A stretch of DNA of 64,000 nt from Norana najaformis (taxonomy: Eukaryota > Annelida > Clitellata > Crassiclitellata > Hormogastridae): contig OZ029922.1 of NCBI GenBank assembly GCA_964023275.1, forward strand, positions 609,501 through 673,500, read 5' to 3'. Under the pieces are notes generated by a model, which worked only from the letters and a program-made list of their open reading frames with translations, ran no database searches and had not been told where the DNA came from. The position numbers and the translations under genes are program-made. Shown here piece by piece: positions 1 through 22,030 of this stretch. Positions within the stretch are counted from its first letter, which is position 1, and each line of letters begins with the position of its first letter.

Positions 1-54
1 GGCGATTGATTGATTCCACAGATGGCGTACTTAACTTGTTTCTGGTTGTGTCTG

Positions 55-280
55 GGGAACGTGATAGCTTAGTGATTAGCTGGGCTGCCATCCCTCAGGT
101 TGGGGGTTAAAATCCACGCCAGGGCAGGAAGATATTTCGAGGCATTAGCTCCACTTGTGTCCTCTAGCGAATTCAGCCACAAAATGAGGACAAGAAATTC
201 CTATTTAGAGACCATTAGGTAGCCGTGCTGCAGCCCCTTGTGAGTTACTTAAAAGGCGCTACACAAGTTTAGTGATACAT
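55..280 (+). repeat. tRNA-derived SINE copy
   Basis: The head resembles a tRNA gene: an A-box-like 'tagcttagtgattagc' is followed about 35 bases later by a B-box-like 'gggttaaaatccacg'. The body ends in 'aaaaggcgctacacaag', the common SINE 3' tail of marine animals. It runs straight into a CATA/CATG microsatellite. No gene is seen here. Confidence 0.6.
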
Positions 281-475
281 ACATGTATACATACATACAT
301 ACATACATGCATGCATGCATACATACATACATACATACATGCATGCATGCATACATACAAACTTACATATATACATACATGCGCAAAAATATATATATAT
401 ATATACATACATATATACATACATACTTACATACATACATGCATACATACATACATACATACAGCACATACATAC
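281..475. repeat. CATA/CATG microsatellite
   Basis: About 190 bases of imperfect acatac and atgcatgc tetranucleotides with a short (TA)n stretch. Open frames here (HTYIHTYIH on one strand, MYVCMYVC on the other) are only the repeat read as codons. It follows the tail of the preceding SINE, a usual origin for such arrays. Confidence 0.9.
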
Positions 476-1104
476 ATAGGGCTGCATGTACACTGTCAGT
501 GGGAAGATCAGACATCTAGAGAGAGGGCATATGTGGAGGCTAAGAAAATGAAGTCGCTGATATTTCAAATATTTCGTTAATACTTCAAAACTCAGGCTGC
601 CCCTCAGGGGTTAGCTCAAAGATTGCTCCTCTTCCTTCTGGCTGTTGTTGCTCACTGAAGTTTCGGGTACAAGGGTTTAATAGGATTAATTTTATTTCGC
701 GGGGTTAATGTACTATGAAACGGTAGAATACACTCTATGATATCGGTAATATCAGCAATATCTGTAATTTCAGTCTTCTCCCGGACTCCTTACTCATTGG
801 ATACGCAGTGCCATTAGTAACTACTGATGATCAGCTGAAGGCAATAATTTGGGCGCAGAGACTGTTAGACTTAATTTCAGGGTATTATAGAGTGTTAATA
901 TCTTTGGTACGTTAGTAGTTTTATGGCAGCTGTTAATGAGCAAATAGCTTCATCAGCCCAGCCACCTAATCACTACTTACATACGCAAACAGGAGATTCA
1001 ACGGTGATTCAATGCAGGTCATGTTCTCATGAAGCTCGTGATCACATGAGTTTAAATAAATTTAAAAATCACATGAGCGTTGTCCTTGCTAATAACGATC
1101 ACGC

Positions 1105-1300
1105 TGTGGGCACAGTAGCCGACTGGATAGAGCGCTCGGCTTGTAACGCGGAGAGTATGGGTTCGAGACTCCTCCTCTGAGAGGGTTATTGTATAGGGAT
1201 CGTGAGCACATCCTTTACACATAATTCCTCAGCGCTATCGATTGATGCTTAGTCATTATATAGTGGCGTTAAATAAATGTAGAAATAATAATAATAATAC
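1105..1300 (+). repeat. tRNA-derived SINE, family 2
   Basis: 'gtagccgactggatagagcg' matches an A box and 'gggttcgagactcct' a B box. The body continues with 'gagagggttattgtataggg' and ends 'ggcgttaaataaatgtagaa' followed by (AAT)n. Recognisable relatives lie near 5.9-6.1 kb, 38.9-39.1 kb, 48.5-48.7 kb, 57.6-57.8 kb, 59.1-59.3 kb and 61.2-61.4 kb, so this is a repeat family rather than a working tRNA gene. Confidence 0.65.
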
Positions 1301-1480
1301 TGATAATGATGATAATGATACTGATTAGCGTGATGACGTTGACGATGGTTACAATGATATGATGATGGTGATAACAGTGATTGCGATGACAATGATGATG
1401 CTGATGGTGATTGGGATACTGATGATGAAATGCATCATGATGATGATGACGACGACGACGATGATGATGGTGACCGCAGC
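1283..1480. repeat. GAT/ATG trinucleotide-rich tract
   Basis: Imperfect (AAT)n grades into (GAT)n and (GAC)n. The short Met-rich open frame over it is low complexity and not a gene. Confidence 0.8.
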
Positions 1481-2009
1481 GATAATAAAATATGACAAAC
1501 CTGTTTTAATGATAGTCGTTTCGCCAAATCCTTCTTCTCCTATATCCTACTGATGTAATAAAAATCAAAAGTCTTATATGGCGCCGCTGTAATATTACAC
1601 TAGCACTAATATATCGGCGAGAAGAAGACAAGTCGCTATCCTTGCGATAAGTGAATCACAATCAGTTCATCTGCTTCAGATGTTCTCTAAAGTTTGCTGG
1701 ACACTTAAAGACTAATCGAGTTCTTAGTCCAGTTTCACCTCAGGGTCCATTTCAATGTTTATTCAAACACACGTGGATTGCCAACGTCAGTCTTGGTTTG
1801 AAGGATTGTCACCCAATCTAGGTCACTGCAATTCTTGAACATAATGTGAATCTTGAACATTAATTGGCTGATTAGGCTATACGGCAAGATCACCGAAGCA
1901 CTTATAAACCTTACTATCCCATTAAGAAAAGTCTACTGTGGTTGATTGTTGGAAACAACCCATATTACAAATGCAATTTGATTTTGTAATGGGGTAACAC
2001 TAAATATCG

Positions 2010-2439
<430 letters not shown>

Positions 2440-2440
<1 letters not shown>

Positions 2441-5400
2441 TGACACCCAGTGTTAGGCCTGTATTATTGATTGATTTGCCTTTAAACTGATGGATATCAA
2501 TTAAGTTTTGTTCAGCTAGTTCAGTTCAGTACAAGGACTATGACCGGTTTACAAGCATTGCAAGTCTAAGTCTAATAACAGAAGTGCCTGCTGCTGGTAA
2601 TCATTAGTTATTGGCCTACAATTCGTCAATACCCACATAGTAGGTCTACTCATGAAAATCTGCTATTTTAAAAGCCAATTGAAACCCTGCGGGGTACACA
2701 ACAAGAGACTATGACTGTTTGCATATCTAACTACAAAGCCCGCACAGTACAATGTGTCTCTTGATGTGCAAACATGTCTGATGAATTTAAAGGAGGCTCT
2801 TATATCTAAGATGATGACTACTGTCTCAAGTTCATATATCGCCCCAGACAATGCTGAAACAAAAGCTACCAATGGTTTCATCTATGACCCCATGACCTGC
2901 GTCAGAAATCCTATGACCTGTTGATGTTGAACAAATAAACAGAATGTCTCAAGTGTCTGGAATTTAGTAGAAACATAAATTCTCCCAATGAGTAGGAACA
3001 CAGTGTACCAGCTTGATGGAATATTTTTATTACATTCTGTTACCCGTCATGGGTAAAATACTTTTGAAATCTAATTAAATTGATTTAAATTGGTATTTTA
3101 AATACTTCAAAAGTATTTAAAATAGTTTTAAAAAGTATTTTTTACCCACTGCGAGCCTGTTAGAAACATTAATCTTGGACAGTTGTTTTATTCTCAACCG
3201 TTTGAAAACTTCAGACGAAAAATGTAGCAGAGTAGCTTTAAAATATCTAAATTATTCCATAACTAGAGTTCATATTTATGTAGCGACTGTTAAAGAAAAC
3301 GAGAAAACTTCCCAGAGGTGCTCCCGACCTCACAGCACAAGACCACAATCAAATGGAGTGATCTTAAGCAGCTGGAGAAATGGAGACATAGAAAGTGTAG
3401 CATGTAAAATGTCAAAATAAAGTCATGCATCTTGACGCGATTGTCAGCGTCACATGACCTCTGCTTCAGCTGGATTCCGACTGAAAGACCTAACGGGGTT
3501 TGCTGGGCTAACACTGAGTTGGCAAAACAGTGTCGTCAGTCGATTGATTTACCACTAAGCAGAAAAACAGTTGGTGAGATTTTTCTATTTACTCAATGAC
3601 GAACCGATGTAAACTGTATGAGCAGTTACAGGGTGGCCAACAGGATTCGGCAATAATGTGCTCAGCTGAAGTTCCTGTATTTTATTATATTTCTGGAAAT
3701 CTATCTCTTCCTCTTTCTGAACATCCTGAATGCTCATGCTTGTTCAACGGGTACCGCCGAACTATATTTACAGCAACCTTATCAGATACTAATGTAAAAT
3801 AGTTTCACTGTATATTCGTGTAATAATTGTTGGTGCCTAACATGTACAACATGTCCCAAAGTACTTAACCAAATAGCTCAGCTGATGCTTCTATAATTGA
3901 TTATAAATTCTATAATGGATTATATGAACAGACGTCAAAGCTTATGGTTTGGATTACTTTCCGGATCCCCATGTGGAGAATACAATGATCTCCATAATCT
4001 AACTTCCTAGTCGGAATATTCTGTGCATTTCGTCCTTCAACCTTTTGCGATATCGCATCCCGGCGGCCGCAATCTCACAAATCCAACACTGTTAACTATC
4101 GGGTCAAATTGCTGTTCTGTTGTTCCTGGTTAAAATCATCAACGAAAACTTTTGCTTATGGCCAACGCACATGTGACAACCATATGCAAATACAACGACG
4201 TTTGATTGAAGATAACAGATGCTGATAATTATCTGACTTCAAACAGTATCAAGTGCTCAAATGCCAGCATAAATACAGGAACCTTTCATGACTGTAATAC
4301 TATATAATCGCGCCTCTGTCCTACATACAGTATGTGCGTGCAGAGGACACTTTCTAACAGTTGCAGGATCCTATTTGGAAACTTCTACTGGCCAACTGTA
4401 CACCAGCTGATAAAAACTGCAAACAAGAAATACAACACTAAAATCGACTGAACATCCGGGTAGCGTGATCGCTAATTGGTCGTTCAACATGCAGCCGATG
4501 CGAAGCGTCTAAGCCCAGCCTTCCAAGGTCAACATTTCAAAGGCCTGAAGCTCACGTGGCTTTCTGAGCCAGACTAGTTTCTATAATTACAGAACTCAGG
4601 CCGTGTAATTAGGCCTATTTAACACTCCATTGCAAGTCAGTTTCAGATATTTAGTTGCAAATTATACCAGCACGACTGCCAGCCACTGTTTTAAAAACTC
4701 CCGCATACAGTAGGAGTACATTTGAAGCCAAACACATCAACTAATGTCATCACCATCATTATCGTCTTCGTCGTCATCACCACCAACACATCAGAAGATT
4801 TAAAAAACGCAAGTTATATAACTAAATGCACAATAATTGTTCTAACATTATAGTTAGACTATATTGAAGTTTGTGCTACAGACAGCATAGTACATATAAA
4901 ATGTTATGCTTACCAGTTAGGCCTACAATGTACACCACAAAACTTATACTAAACATTGGATAGTAAATGTACACGTTTTTCTCTAGCAACCGTATAGCTT
5001 CGACCCTGCTCATTTTTCAATGAATTAATCGGGTGAGATCCTTCACCACCGCTGCCCATTTGAATGGCCATTAAAAGTCCCCGTGTACAGACCGTGGATA
5101 GTATATTAGGGTACGTATGACTGAAATAAAAGTCGTATATTAACAGATGTGTCAGTCTATCGGCACAAAAGCAAACAATAAAATCAAAATACAGTGAGAT
5201 GACCAGCAATAGTAGTTAGTGGATGAAAACAAAAGCTAGGTGTACATGCAACGAAACTAATAGGCGGATCTAATCATTTTGTCGGCCTCAATACCACATA
5301 ATTATGTTCACAAGAGACAAATAGGAATATCGCACAAAACAATGTATATTGAGCAATATTGTACAAACTGACCATAAAACATTATGCAAGCCTACCCCAC

Positions 5401-5910
5401 AGTCACATTTGTTTAGCTCTAATGGGCCCACCGTTTGTCACCAGCTGGCACAACTGGCGCATTGGGGTCAATTGTGAGTTCAATGAGCATGGCTCTTTGG
5501 GTACACAGTAAATTCGCAAATGTTGGTTAACACATCAGTTTTTGGCGGTAAAATGTTCAATAAATAAATATACTTCGGTAATTCTATGCAAACAAAAAGT
5601 CTCTTTTAGACTTCGTAGTGAATAGAAGTGAAATTCTATCCAGTCTGTATAATTACACAATAAAGTTTTCAAAAATGAAGAAATTATAGAGTAAAAGGTA
5701 GCTCATTATATAATTACAAAGTAAACTAGACGAAAACTATAACAGTAATAGAGGACTTGGATGTAGATAAACGGAAAGGCTTTAAACTGTTTGAATTCAA
5801 AAGTCTCATTGAATAACGATGTTGTTATGAAAAGTTTTCGGCCACTGAATGAAGCAACTTGCCCGCAACACATTTGTATTGGTGTACTGCAGTATCTTAT
5901 TAGTTTTAAT
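2440..5910. other. Stretch without a recognisable gene
   Basis: Both strands hold only short open frames (under about 90 codons) with no recognisable domain, splice context or repeat signature. I see no CTLD, TM or tail exon here. The receptor cluster appears to end at 6.1 kb. Confidence 0.5.
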
Positions 5911-5914
5911 TACT

Positions 5915-6100
5915 GCATCTTTTATTTATTTAGCGGAAATATCTAATGACAAAGCATTAGTCGATGGCGCTCAACAATTGTTCGTGCAGGAATTGCTGAA
6001 GGTCACTAAACAGTAACCCTCTAAGAGGATGATGCTCGAATCCGCACAGCACGTGATACAAGACGGGTGTTCAAGCCAATCTGCAACCGTGTCAGACATT
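5915..6100 (-). repeat. SINE family 2 copy in the R1 3' flank
   Basis: Read on the minus strand it has a B-box-like 'ggattcgagcatc', then 'agagggttactg', 'gcgccatcgactaatgct' and an AT-rich end containing AATAAA. It begins about 15 bases past the R1 stop codon, so it probably forms the R1 3' untranslated region and may supply its poly(A) signal. Confidence 0.55.
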
Positions 6101-6111
6101 CACCACTGTCT

Positions 6112-14877
<8,766 letters not shown>

Positions 14878-15019
14878 TTTTGGTTACTGGTTAAATACTC
14901 CCACTTAGAGGCAGGTGAAAACGCATCTGAGATTCCAATGAATAATTGTTTCTTAATAAAGCTTTACTGTAGGATACATTTATCTATAACGGAAACGGTC
15001 CTATCGCTATGGTACCATA

Positions 15020-15062
15020 GGCTTATATACACAACACAAATTGTACATTCAACTCCGGGTTT
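15020..15062 (-). promoter_or_regulatory. Candidate R1 promoter element (AACCCGGAGTTG) with TATA-like site
   Basis: On the minus strand AACCCGGAGTTG lies about 177 bp before the R1 ATG. A TATATAAG sequence lies about 150 bp before it. The CCGGA core recurs at nearly the same distance in R2-R6. It resembles an ETS-family site; binding is inference. Confidence 0.4.
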
Positions 15063-15435
15063 GTATCTACTCCGAGGTAAAGCAGTCATATAGACTGATC
15101 TATAATTAGGCCTACTACTACCATCACTGTCGACCTTAAATTAACATAATTAGTGCCGCCCATCATTTTTATTGCTTGTATAACTAAAATGAGTATGTGC
15201 TTGGTTTTTCCACAGTAGATACGCTATTTAAGGTAACATCGTTCATTTTCTAGTTTATCGAGCAATATGGTACCAAAAATTAGCTGTAGGTTAATTAAAG
15301 TTTGTCTGGATTGGTACTTGTAGGTTAATTGTAGTCAATTTATGTCTTGTGATACGTTGACGTGTGCCGTAAGCCGCTGAACCCTATTCTATTAAATAGA
15401 AATAGCAACAAGTTGCATCAGCCTAGTTGTATTTA

Positions 15436-18400
15436 TTATTTGCAAAGGAAGCAAAACAAAACATTCGAGCATTTACTTCTCTGGCATATGCATTGACTTG
15501 TCTCTGTGCATCGGATTGCTGTCCATAAACCACTCGATGCATCAATGGAAATACAATCGCCCCTCAAGAAATCTGTATTGTTCGACCAATTGCTGTATTC
15601 GATCTCGTCACTGTATATAGATATACCTAATTCATAAACATGGTGCAACGGGTCATTCATATCTTTCCATTTTCCAAGAAATTAGGGCTTGCCGTTGAAA
15701 AACCCACCAAACTGAGCGTTTAGAAATACGCAATTCAAGACCTAAATCTGTAATTAAAGTAGTATGCCTGTTTATATGTGTAGTGACATCAGAAATCAAA
15801 TCTAACGCATTCTTGCTGCTATAGGGTGTCTTTATTTAATGTGGAAAATTCTGTGCTAGTTCTTATAAACATAGCTACAGATCTTGTCAAAATTCATACG
15901 TATGAAAACACCAAAATTCCAACACATCACCTCCACACTGTGATTGTGCACGTGTTTTCGATAAAATAAAAAATCCAGTTTAAAATTTGTCTCATAGTTT
16001 ATAAAGCAATAACATTAGCCAATTTTATCTATCTTTGCTTAATTCAGAGTTTCAAATATTGCATTCTGTCATTGGTTGCTCTGACTCTTGAACCAAAACA
16101 TTTAAAAATGCCCTGTGCTTCTCAGTCGCCGGCTCAAGGCTGTGTTTCTGCCTTCTCTGCAAGTTCTGTGATGTCGTTTACGTCAGGACTTAATTCTCAT
16201 CTGTTTCGAATTGTTTATCCTTCGCAGTCTGTCCACTGACCTCATAGGCCTCAATAATTTTGACTGCATGGCTCTACCCAATAGATTGTGAGTTTTGGGT
16301 GCAATTTTGCTTAGAAGCGAACATCAGTTGATGTCTCGTGCATTACGATAACGGCACTCTATAAGTTTTCAAATTATGTTAAATTACATTCGCCTGATGT
16401 ATATATCTTGATACTTAATATAGCAAGCGTGAATTAAAATTTTTGATGTTCTGATATTTAAAACCTTGCCCCGTTTTTCCCATGTAACTGTTTCCAACGT
16501 AACTGTTTATCATAATAACTACTAATGTTATGTTATTGGGATCAGCTTGCGTCGAAGATACATGGTAGATTAGCTTTCAGCTATGATTAAACAACTATTT
16601 CGCACACTTTCAAAGTCAATTTTATTCAATTTTATAAGACTAGTCTGGTGTCTCATTAAGAGGCTACATATGCTTTATAATAAGTGAAAGAGGCATTCAA
16701 CTATGTTTTCAGTTGGTCCTTCTCAAAGTTTATAGAATTATTTTTCACAAACCTGCTTTTTTCCAATTCCAACGCCACGAACTCTTGCGCAATCCAATCC
16801 AATATTTACGGTCGGCCAGTTTGCTGCTGTTTCTAAGAAGCTTCAGATCATTATCGTTTAGTGTTGCTAAATCACCGCCTTTTCTAAGGCATTGATTTCT
16901 TGCTTCGTGCCATGACGAAACTGCACCGCTTGCTTGAATACAACCATTCATTAGTTTTGCGTAGGTGTCGATGTTGCATAAAGGCCCTAAACCATTTCAA
17001 AATATAATACTAATGTTAAATCAGAATTACGTTGTAAAATGAGGCTTAATGCATTCATCCATATAAATATGGAATATTTTGTTCATTTTGCTTGCAATGT
17101 TATCGTAAAAACAAACTTTATTTGCGATGCCATTTTTCTGGAATATTACACCTCTCGATTGTCGAATTCTCTGAGGAAGACGAGCTACTGAAACTTCTTC
17201 CTCCCAAAATGTAAAGACTGGTCGGTTCCCCGGAACTGGGCTGACAGCGCTTCTGAGTAGATACATTGAAGATGAGTCTACTACACTATGCATTTTGTTA
17301 AATTGCATGCAATGAAATGCAAAATATAACTAGTAAGTTTATACAAATTTTTATTGCTTATATACGTCTTTGCATGTTCTTTTAATGATATTGCTTAAAA
17401 TGCCCATATGCTAAATAGAAACAGTTCTTGTGGCAAAGTTTCATAGATGTAAAAGCTGTCCTATTTGACACATGTTTTTGACACATATTTCTGAATAAGT
17501 AGCATATCTAAACACTGCCAATGCCTTCAGCAAATATGACGTTTATTGCATAACAAAAAGCTGAATTTTTACAACCAACCTGAATATTGACAAAGATGAT
17601 AAAACGAACGGTTCGCATAGTTTGCCGAGGACGCAAAAGTTGAATCTAAGACTACATGGGTACCTGTCTCATGAAGTGGTGCAATGCTTCCTGCAAGAGA
17701 GATGTATAAAGCAATGCACTGTTATTCTACATTATTGTGTACATACTTGGGCATCTCAGTTTTAGAACAAATATTTAGACGGTGCTCGAAATATTGGCGA
17801 CAAGACTTTGAATGCGTCTGTAAATGCAAGTTATAAGACTGAATATATACTCCCCATACCGAAACCAGCTTTGCCTACAGTTCGTCCCGAAACGCAACGG
17901 ATAAACGTAGGGGGCAGGTATTTAATCACCGTCCGATGTGCTGACTGGTCTGATGTTGACGTGGCAGATAAAGCAACGGCTTAGGAAGTAAACGGTGAGT
18001 TGATTTCAAGCATGAGAAAACTCACAACAATGTTCGTATGCATCACTTTTCCAAGCCTACACTGTATGAGGGCATAGAGTGAAGCAACCAATACTTTCTC
18101 AAGCTAATTTTCAAATTGTTTAGTAACAGTTTGCTAATGCTATCGATGCTATTTTAAAGAACGATCTCTTACCGTAATTGGTTAAAGGTTCTCCATTTAT
18201 CCACGTCCACTTGTCGTATGTGAAGTTTCTTCCGGATGTCCATGCGGAAGAATTCCTTATATGTGATTTTAAATAATTTGTTAGAGCATTTTGCTGCTCT
18301 CTGTTACGAATGACAGGCAGAGTGGCATTTCTGAAATTGCACAGTTGCCACGCTCCAAGCCAATCCACCTCTGTTTGGCCACCTTTGAAATAGCAAATGC

Positions 18401-19897
18401 CTTCACCGGCAAAGTTATTGCAATCTTCTTGATTTGAAACACTGCTGTCGATCAAAGTTAAATCTGTGACAAAATAATCAGAAAAGTATTTGAAAAACAA
18501 ACTATTAATTAATTAATTAGAACACGATAAACGTCATCATCACCTCTGACCAAGTCTGAAAGGTGTTCATTACACATTTAATCTTAACTGAGCGCTGTGA
18601 AAACATATGTTTTCAGTAGCATGTTATATGGATGTGAGGCTTGGGTAATAACGAAAGATGTTGAAAGAAGGATACTGGCCTTTGGAAGAAACTGCTATAG
18701 GAAGCTTATGAAAAAGGATGAACACAAAAGGTGAGCAATTCAGAACTAAATAGACGGATACATTTCAAAGAGAACTAGATGCAGAAGGTAATTCAGAGGA
18801 AACTGGGATTATCTGGTCACATATGCAGAATGGGCAACGATAAGAAGATCAAGACATTAATGTTTGAAATGATGGATGGACCAAACAAAAGAGGACAACC
18901 CCACAAAGAATAGGTAGACGACGTAATCGAACGGTGTGGAACATCACTCCAGGAGCTGAGCCAAGCCTCACTGGAAAGACAACAGTGGAAGAACATAGTG
19001 AAAATGACATCGGACACCTACGGGCGTTGTACCCATGGTTTATGATGATGATGAGGAGGATGAGAGGCAAGTTTTGGCCGTTTCTTTGGCAAAAATGTTT
19101 GATGTCGCCAAGCCATTCTCTGCTAGATCTTAGCTCTAGCTATCATGCCTTACAGAAATACAAAACATCAAGCTTATTGATCCTTTTGTCGATATTAATT
19201 CTGCATTTTTTATCAAACAGACAGTTTCCGTCCATGACCACTTGTATTAAGTCGTCTTTTACATTAAGCCTCTTCTTACTTCGATGCTCGTGACTTTCTT
19301 TGTCCGGATTATATGTAACAGCCTTCGGTAGCAGTTCATTTAAATCTTCTTTAATGTCCACATTTGACATGCATGCAAAGCCGGGCTTAAGATGCATATT
19401 TTTCAATATTTTTAACTGTGGCGCAGCTAAGTGATTTGCTCTTTCAGACGGCATTAAATTATGTCATTACTGTCATGACGCTATGTCATGGCTGTTCCAG
19501 CATTATTTGCTTATAGATGAACTTGTTATTCTTAGTGAACTACAAAATCATTATGACTAGCGAGGAGTTCATTTCAAAAGTAAATAGGCGGCGCTAAAAA
19601 ATGTTCATTTACAGTTATATCACTTAGTGTCATGAGCATGTAGTTTAACTTTCAAGATGCCTGATGGAATATTTTTCTCAGTTTAGGTATAATGTAGGTA
19701 TGTGTGTATAAAGACACTCATTATGGGGCCGTTCAAGTACCTTACAAAGTGTTGATGAGATACGTTTATCTGGCATTTTATATACTGTACATGGCTACCG
19801 AAACCTCCAGATAACACGAAAATACAAAGTACTTACCAAAGACTATTATGAATAAAATAGTCAGAAACATAGACCAGCGTCTTCGTATCGAAAACAT
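15436..19897 (-). CDS. R2: two-CTLD protein without stalk, TM or tail, possibly secreted
   Basis: Exons: signal peptide 19837-19897 (MFSIRRRW, then a hydrophobic run), a 18173-18463, a' 17580-17690, b 16753-16986, c 15477-15626. CTLD1 has CYFKGG, LGAWQLC, AWTSGR, WTWINGEP and ends FYHLCQYS. CTLD2 has WHEARNQC, GGDLATL, YWIGLRK, GDCISID and CICQRS. No stalk, TM or tail exon lies between exon c and the next gene. If the c donor (GTAAAT) is not used, the frame continues 13 codons to a TAA at 15436-15438 that overlaps an AATAAA (15432-15437). That would give a 295-aa secreted protein. Alternatively exon c could splice to the R1 stalk, since phases match. The signal peptide-a intron holds a LINE fragment. 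Confidence 0.7.
18590..19050 (+). mobile_element. LINE fragment, 3' end of reverse transcriptase ORF
   Basis: Read on the plus strand in several frames, it carries MLYGCEAWVITKDVERR, KLGLSGHICRMGN, KRGQPHKE, DDVIERCGTSLQEL and RQQWKNIVK. This is the usual C-terminal end of non-LTR reverse transcriptases. Frameshifts and a stop break it. It lies in the R2 signal peptide-a intron. Confidence 0.75.
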
Positions 19898-19899
19898 TA

Positions 19900-21865
19900 T
19901 TTCAAATACCATTGGGCTTTATCCAGTTAGGAGCTGTCCTACAATGCAGACAGTTGATATTCGGCTGTAGAAGTCTTTTTCTATTGTAATATTATCATAT
20001 TTTATCGGCAATATTGTGTATATCCAGTCCAGTCTACATAGAAGTGTCGTCAGTGTTTAACTAAGCTATTAAATAGATAATGTACATGCATATCCGGATT
20101 GTGCTTCCTCTGGTTTGTATTTGCCCGGATCCAAGGTAGCAATAAAGCTATTAAGGTTCAGCCTTTTAGGCTAGGCTATACGTTTTGCTATAATTGTCCT
20201 TGGCCTTTCATGAGACAAAATTGGTTTTACTTATGATATGTACAAAACTGCGCTAAGAAAGTTACTAAAAATTGCTGAACTTGATTAACGTCATTCTAGA
20301 ATTAAAATCTGAAAAATCGGTCGAGTTGAAAACATTATTTTGACTACCAGAAAATTTACGTGTATCCTGTTAACTAGATGAAGTTTCTGCCTTTAATCCG
20401 CCAGCACATTCAATCATGGCTTTTGTTGTAAATCGGAAGCGCTTCTAAGGATTTCCCTAAGGCGTCCATATTATATTAGTTAGCGATCATAATTCATCCG
20501 TCTTTATTTGTAGTCTTGTTATGTTCATACTTTGAAGATTGGAGCTTGGAATGTTTAAGATGCTATTTGCTATGTGTAGACGATGCAGTCGTCAGCTGGC
20601 AAAAAGTATCCAAACGTATACATGAAATTGTAACATAATATTCTCCCATGATAATTAAGTAGTCTGATAATACGTCATAGTAACCGTGTAGTGGCGGTCG
20701 ATTTGTAATCCTCAACGCAACATGAATCAGGAAGTCAAAATCAAGCCAGGACGACTAGCCTTGGGTTGGCATCAACTTTGTGCGAGAGCCGCCAAAGGCG
20801 TCTATTCCATTTACTCGATCATTATTTTTGATGAAATACAGCAAATGCTGTTGTCTATTCGTCGAAAACAGAGACTAAAATCTTTATCTTGGTCAAGAGA
20901 TAAACATAGACTGTCCTAGACATTGTACGTCTGTACCCGAAACATGAGGGCGAACACCAACACTTTACAAATATATAGGCTGTGAACCGCTATATGCAAT
21001 TAAGCCGGCGTCAAACCAAGTCCGCCAAACTCTGACACACCTTGTGAACACTGTACACAGCCTAATATCATTACGAGGTTCGTCGATCCGGCGCTTAAGA
21101 TTAGAAAATGAGCACCTCCCATACTTTCAATTATGGGACATGGAAGATTTATTTACTTACTTACAACATATTGGTCCAGAGAGATAAGGGAGATAAACAC
21201 AGACTGTATAATCTGTTTCATGTTGCCTATCCACCACAACCTTGAAACCTGCTTTCCCTGACCTATTGGATTTCATCTAAAAATCTCCTGAGAATTTTTA
21301 TTTATGACTACGTTTATGCTTGTAGCGACCATCGATTTTATGTCTTGTACATTGTGATAACGTGGCCGCACAAGTCACTAGATTACACAATACAGGAACG
21401 GGGGGACAGAGTAGGCAACAGGTATAACGTACATAGGTCCATCATATATATATATTATATATTATATATATATAAAGTTTGTATAAAAGCTCTTTGCCAC
21501 ACAAGGAAGCAATAGAACGTCATTTATTAATTGCACTTGACATGTTGCTCAGATCATGAACAGTTGGTTTTAAGCAAGTAAATTTTAAATTCGAAACTAC
21601 CGAAAAATGACGCATTGGACACCGTATATTTTTTAGTAAGAACGGAAAGAAGTACGCAGTCGAAAATCCAGTTCCAGTAATTAAATATATGCTGAGTTTC
21701 TTTTATGAGGCAATTCTATACAGTTGAAAATCCACTCTTAGCAAAAAAGGACTTACTAAGATTCTGTTACTAGTGCCATTTAGGCAGCAGCATACAAGCA
21801 AATAACAATTGTTAGTAAATACCATACATAAGGACACCATATTATACTATTTAGGCTGAAGTAAG
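19900..21865. other. R2 upstream region / R3 downstream region
   Basis: No exon is recognised. On the minus strand AATCCGGATATG at 20090-20101 lies about 196 bp before the R2 ATG and is the counterpart of the CCGGA element of the other genes. Parts of 20.0-20.5 kb resemble 31.0-31.8 kb, upstream of the orphan signal-peptide exon. A (TA)n tract lies at 21445-21475. Confidence 0.5.
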
Positions 21866-21867
21866 TG

Positions 21868-22030
21868 TCAATGTGATCTGCCACCTCGATCGACTTCTTC
21901 GTATTCTGGCTGCAGTTGGAGTCTGGTGTAGTTAGAATCATCGGTTGGATTCATCTGCCGTTGAGTTGTTTGCAAATCCTGATAACCAATGTTTAGTTGT
22001 GTCGCAGTACTCGATGAGGAATGCGATTTC
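21868..22030 (-). CDS. R3 tail exon, type II
   Basis: It encodes 53 cytoplasmic residues and stop. Three tyrosine motifs: NIGYQDL (fits ITIM: I-x-Y-x-x-L), SNYTRL (fits ITIM: S-x-Y-x-x-L) and PEYEEV. The last two lie nine residues apart in the core YTRLQLQPEYEEV, which R5 and R6 share as YTxLQLQxxYEEV. Five residues separate the two YxxL/V units, one fewer than the 6-8 of a classical ITAM. Phase 2 entry; the exon's first G completes Met with the TM exon. Confidence 0.85.

Noticed and set aside
272-580. Long frames of HTYIHTYIH / MYVCMYVC
   Set aside because: Tetranucleotide microsatellite read as codons.
1105-1180. tRNA-like sequence
   Set aside because: It carries A- and B-box signals, but several diverged copies with a common non-tRNA body and tail show it is a SINE head, not a tRNA gene.
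17027-17308. 93-codon minus-strand frame between R2 exons a' and b, ending near KVCFYD
   Set aside because: I first took it for the second half of CTLD1. The real a' exon is at 17580-17690 (ends FYHLCQYS, correct phase and splice sites, matching R1 and R3). This frame has no paralog in the other copies.
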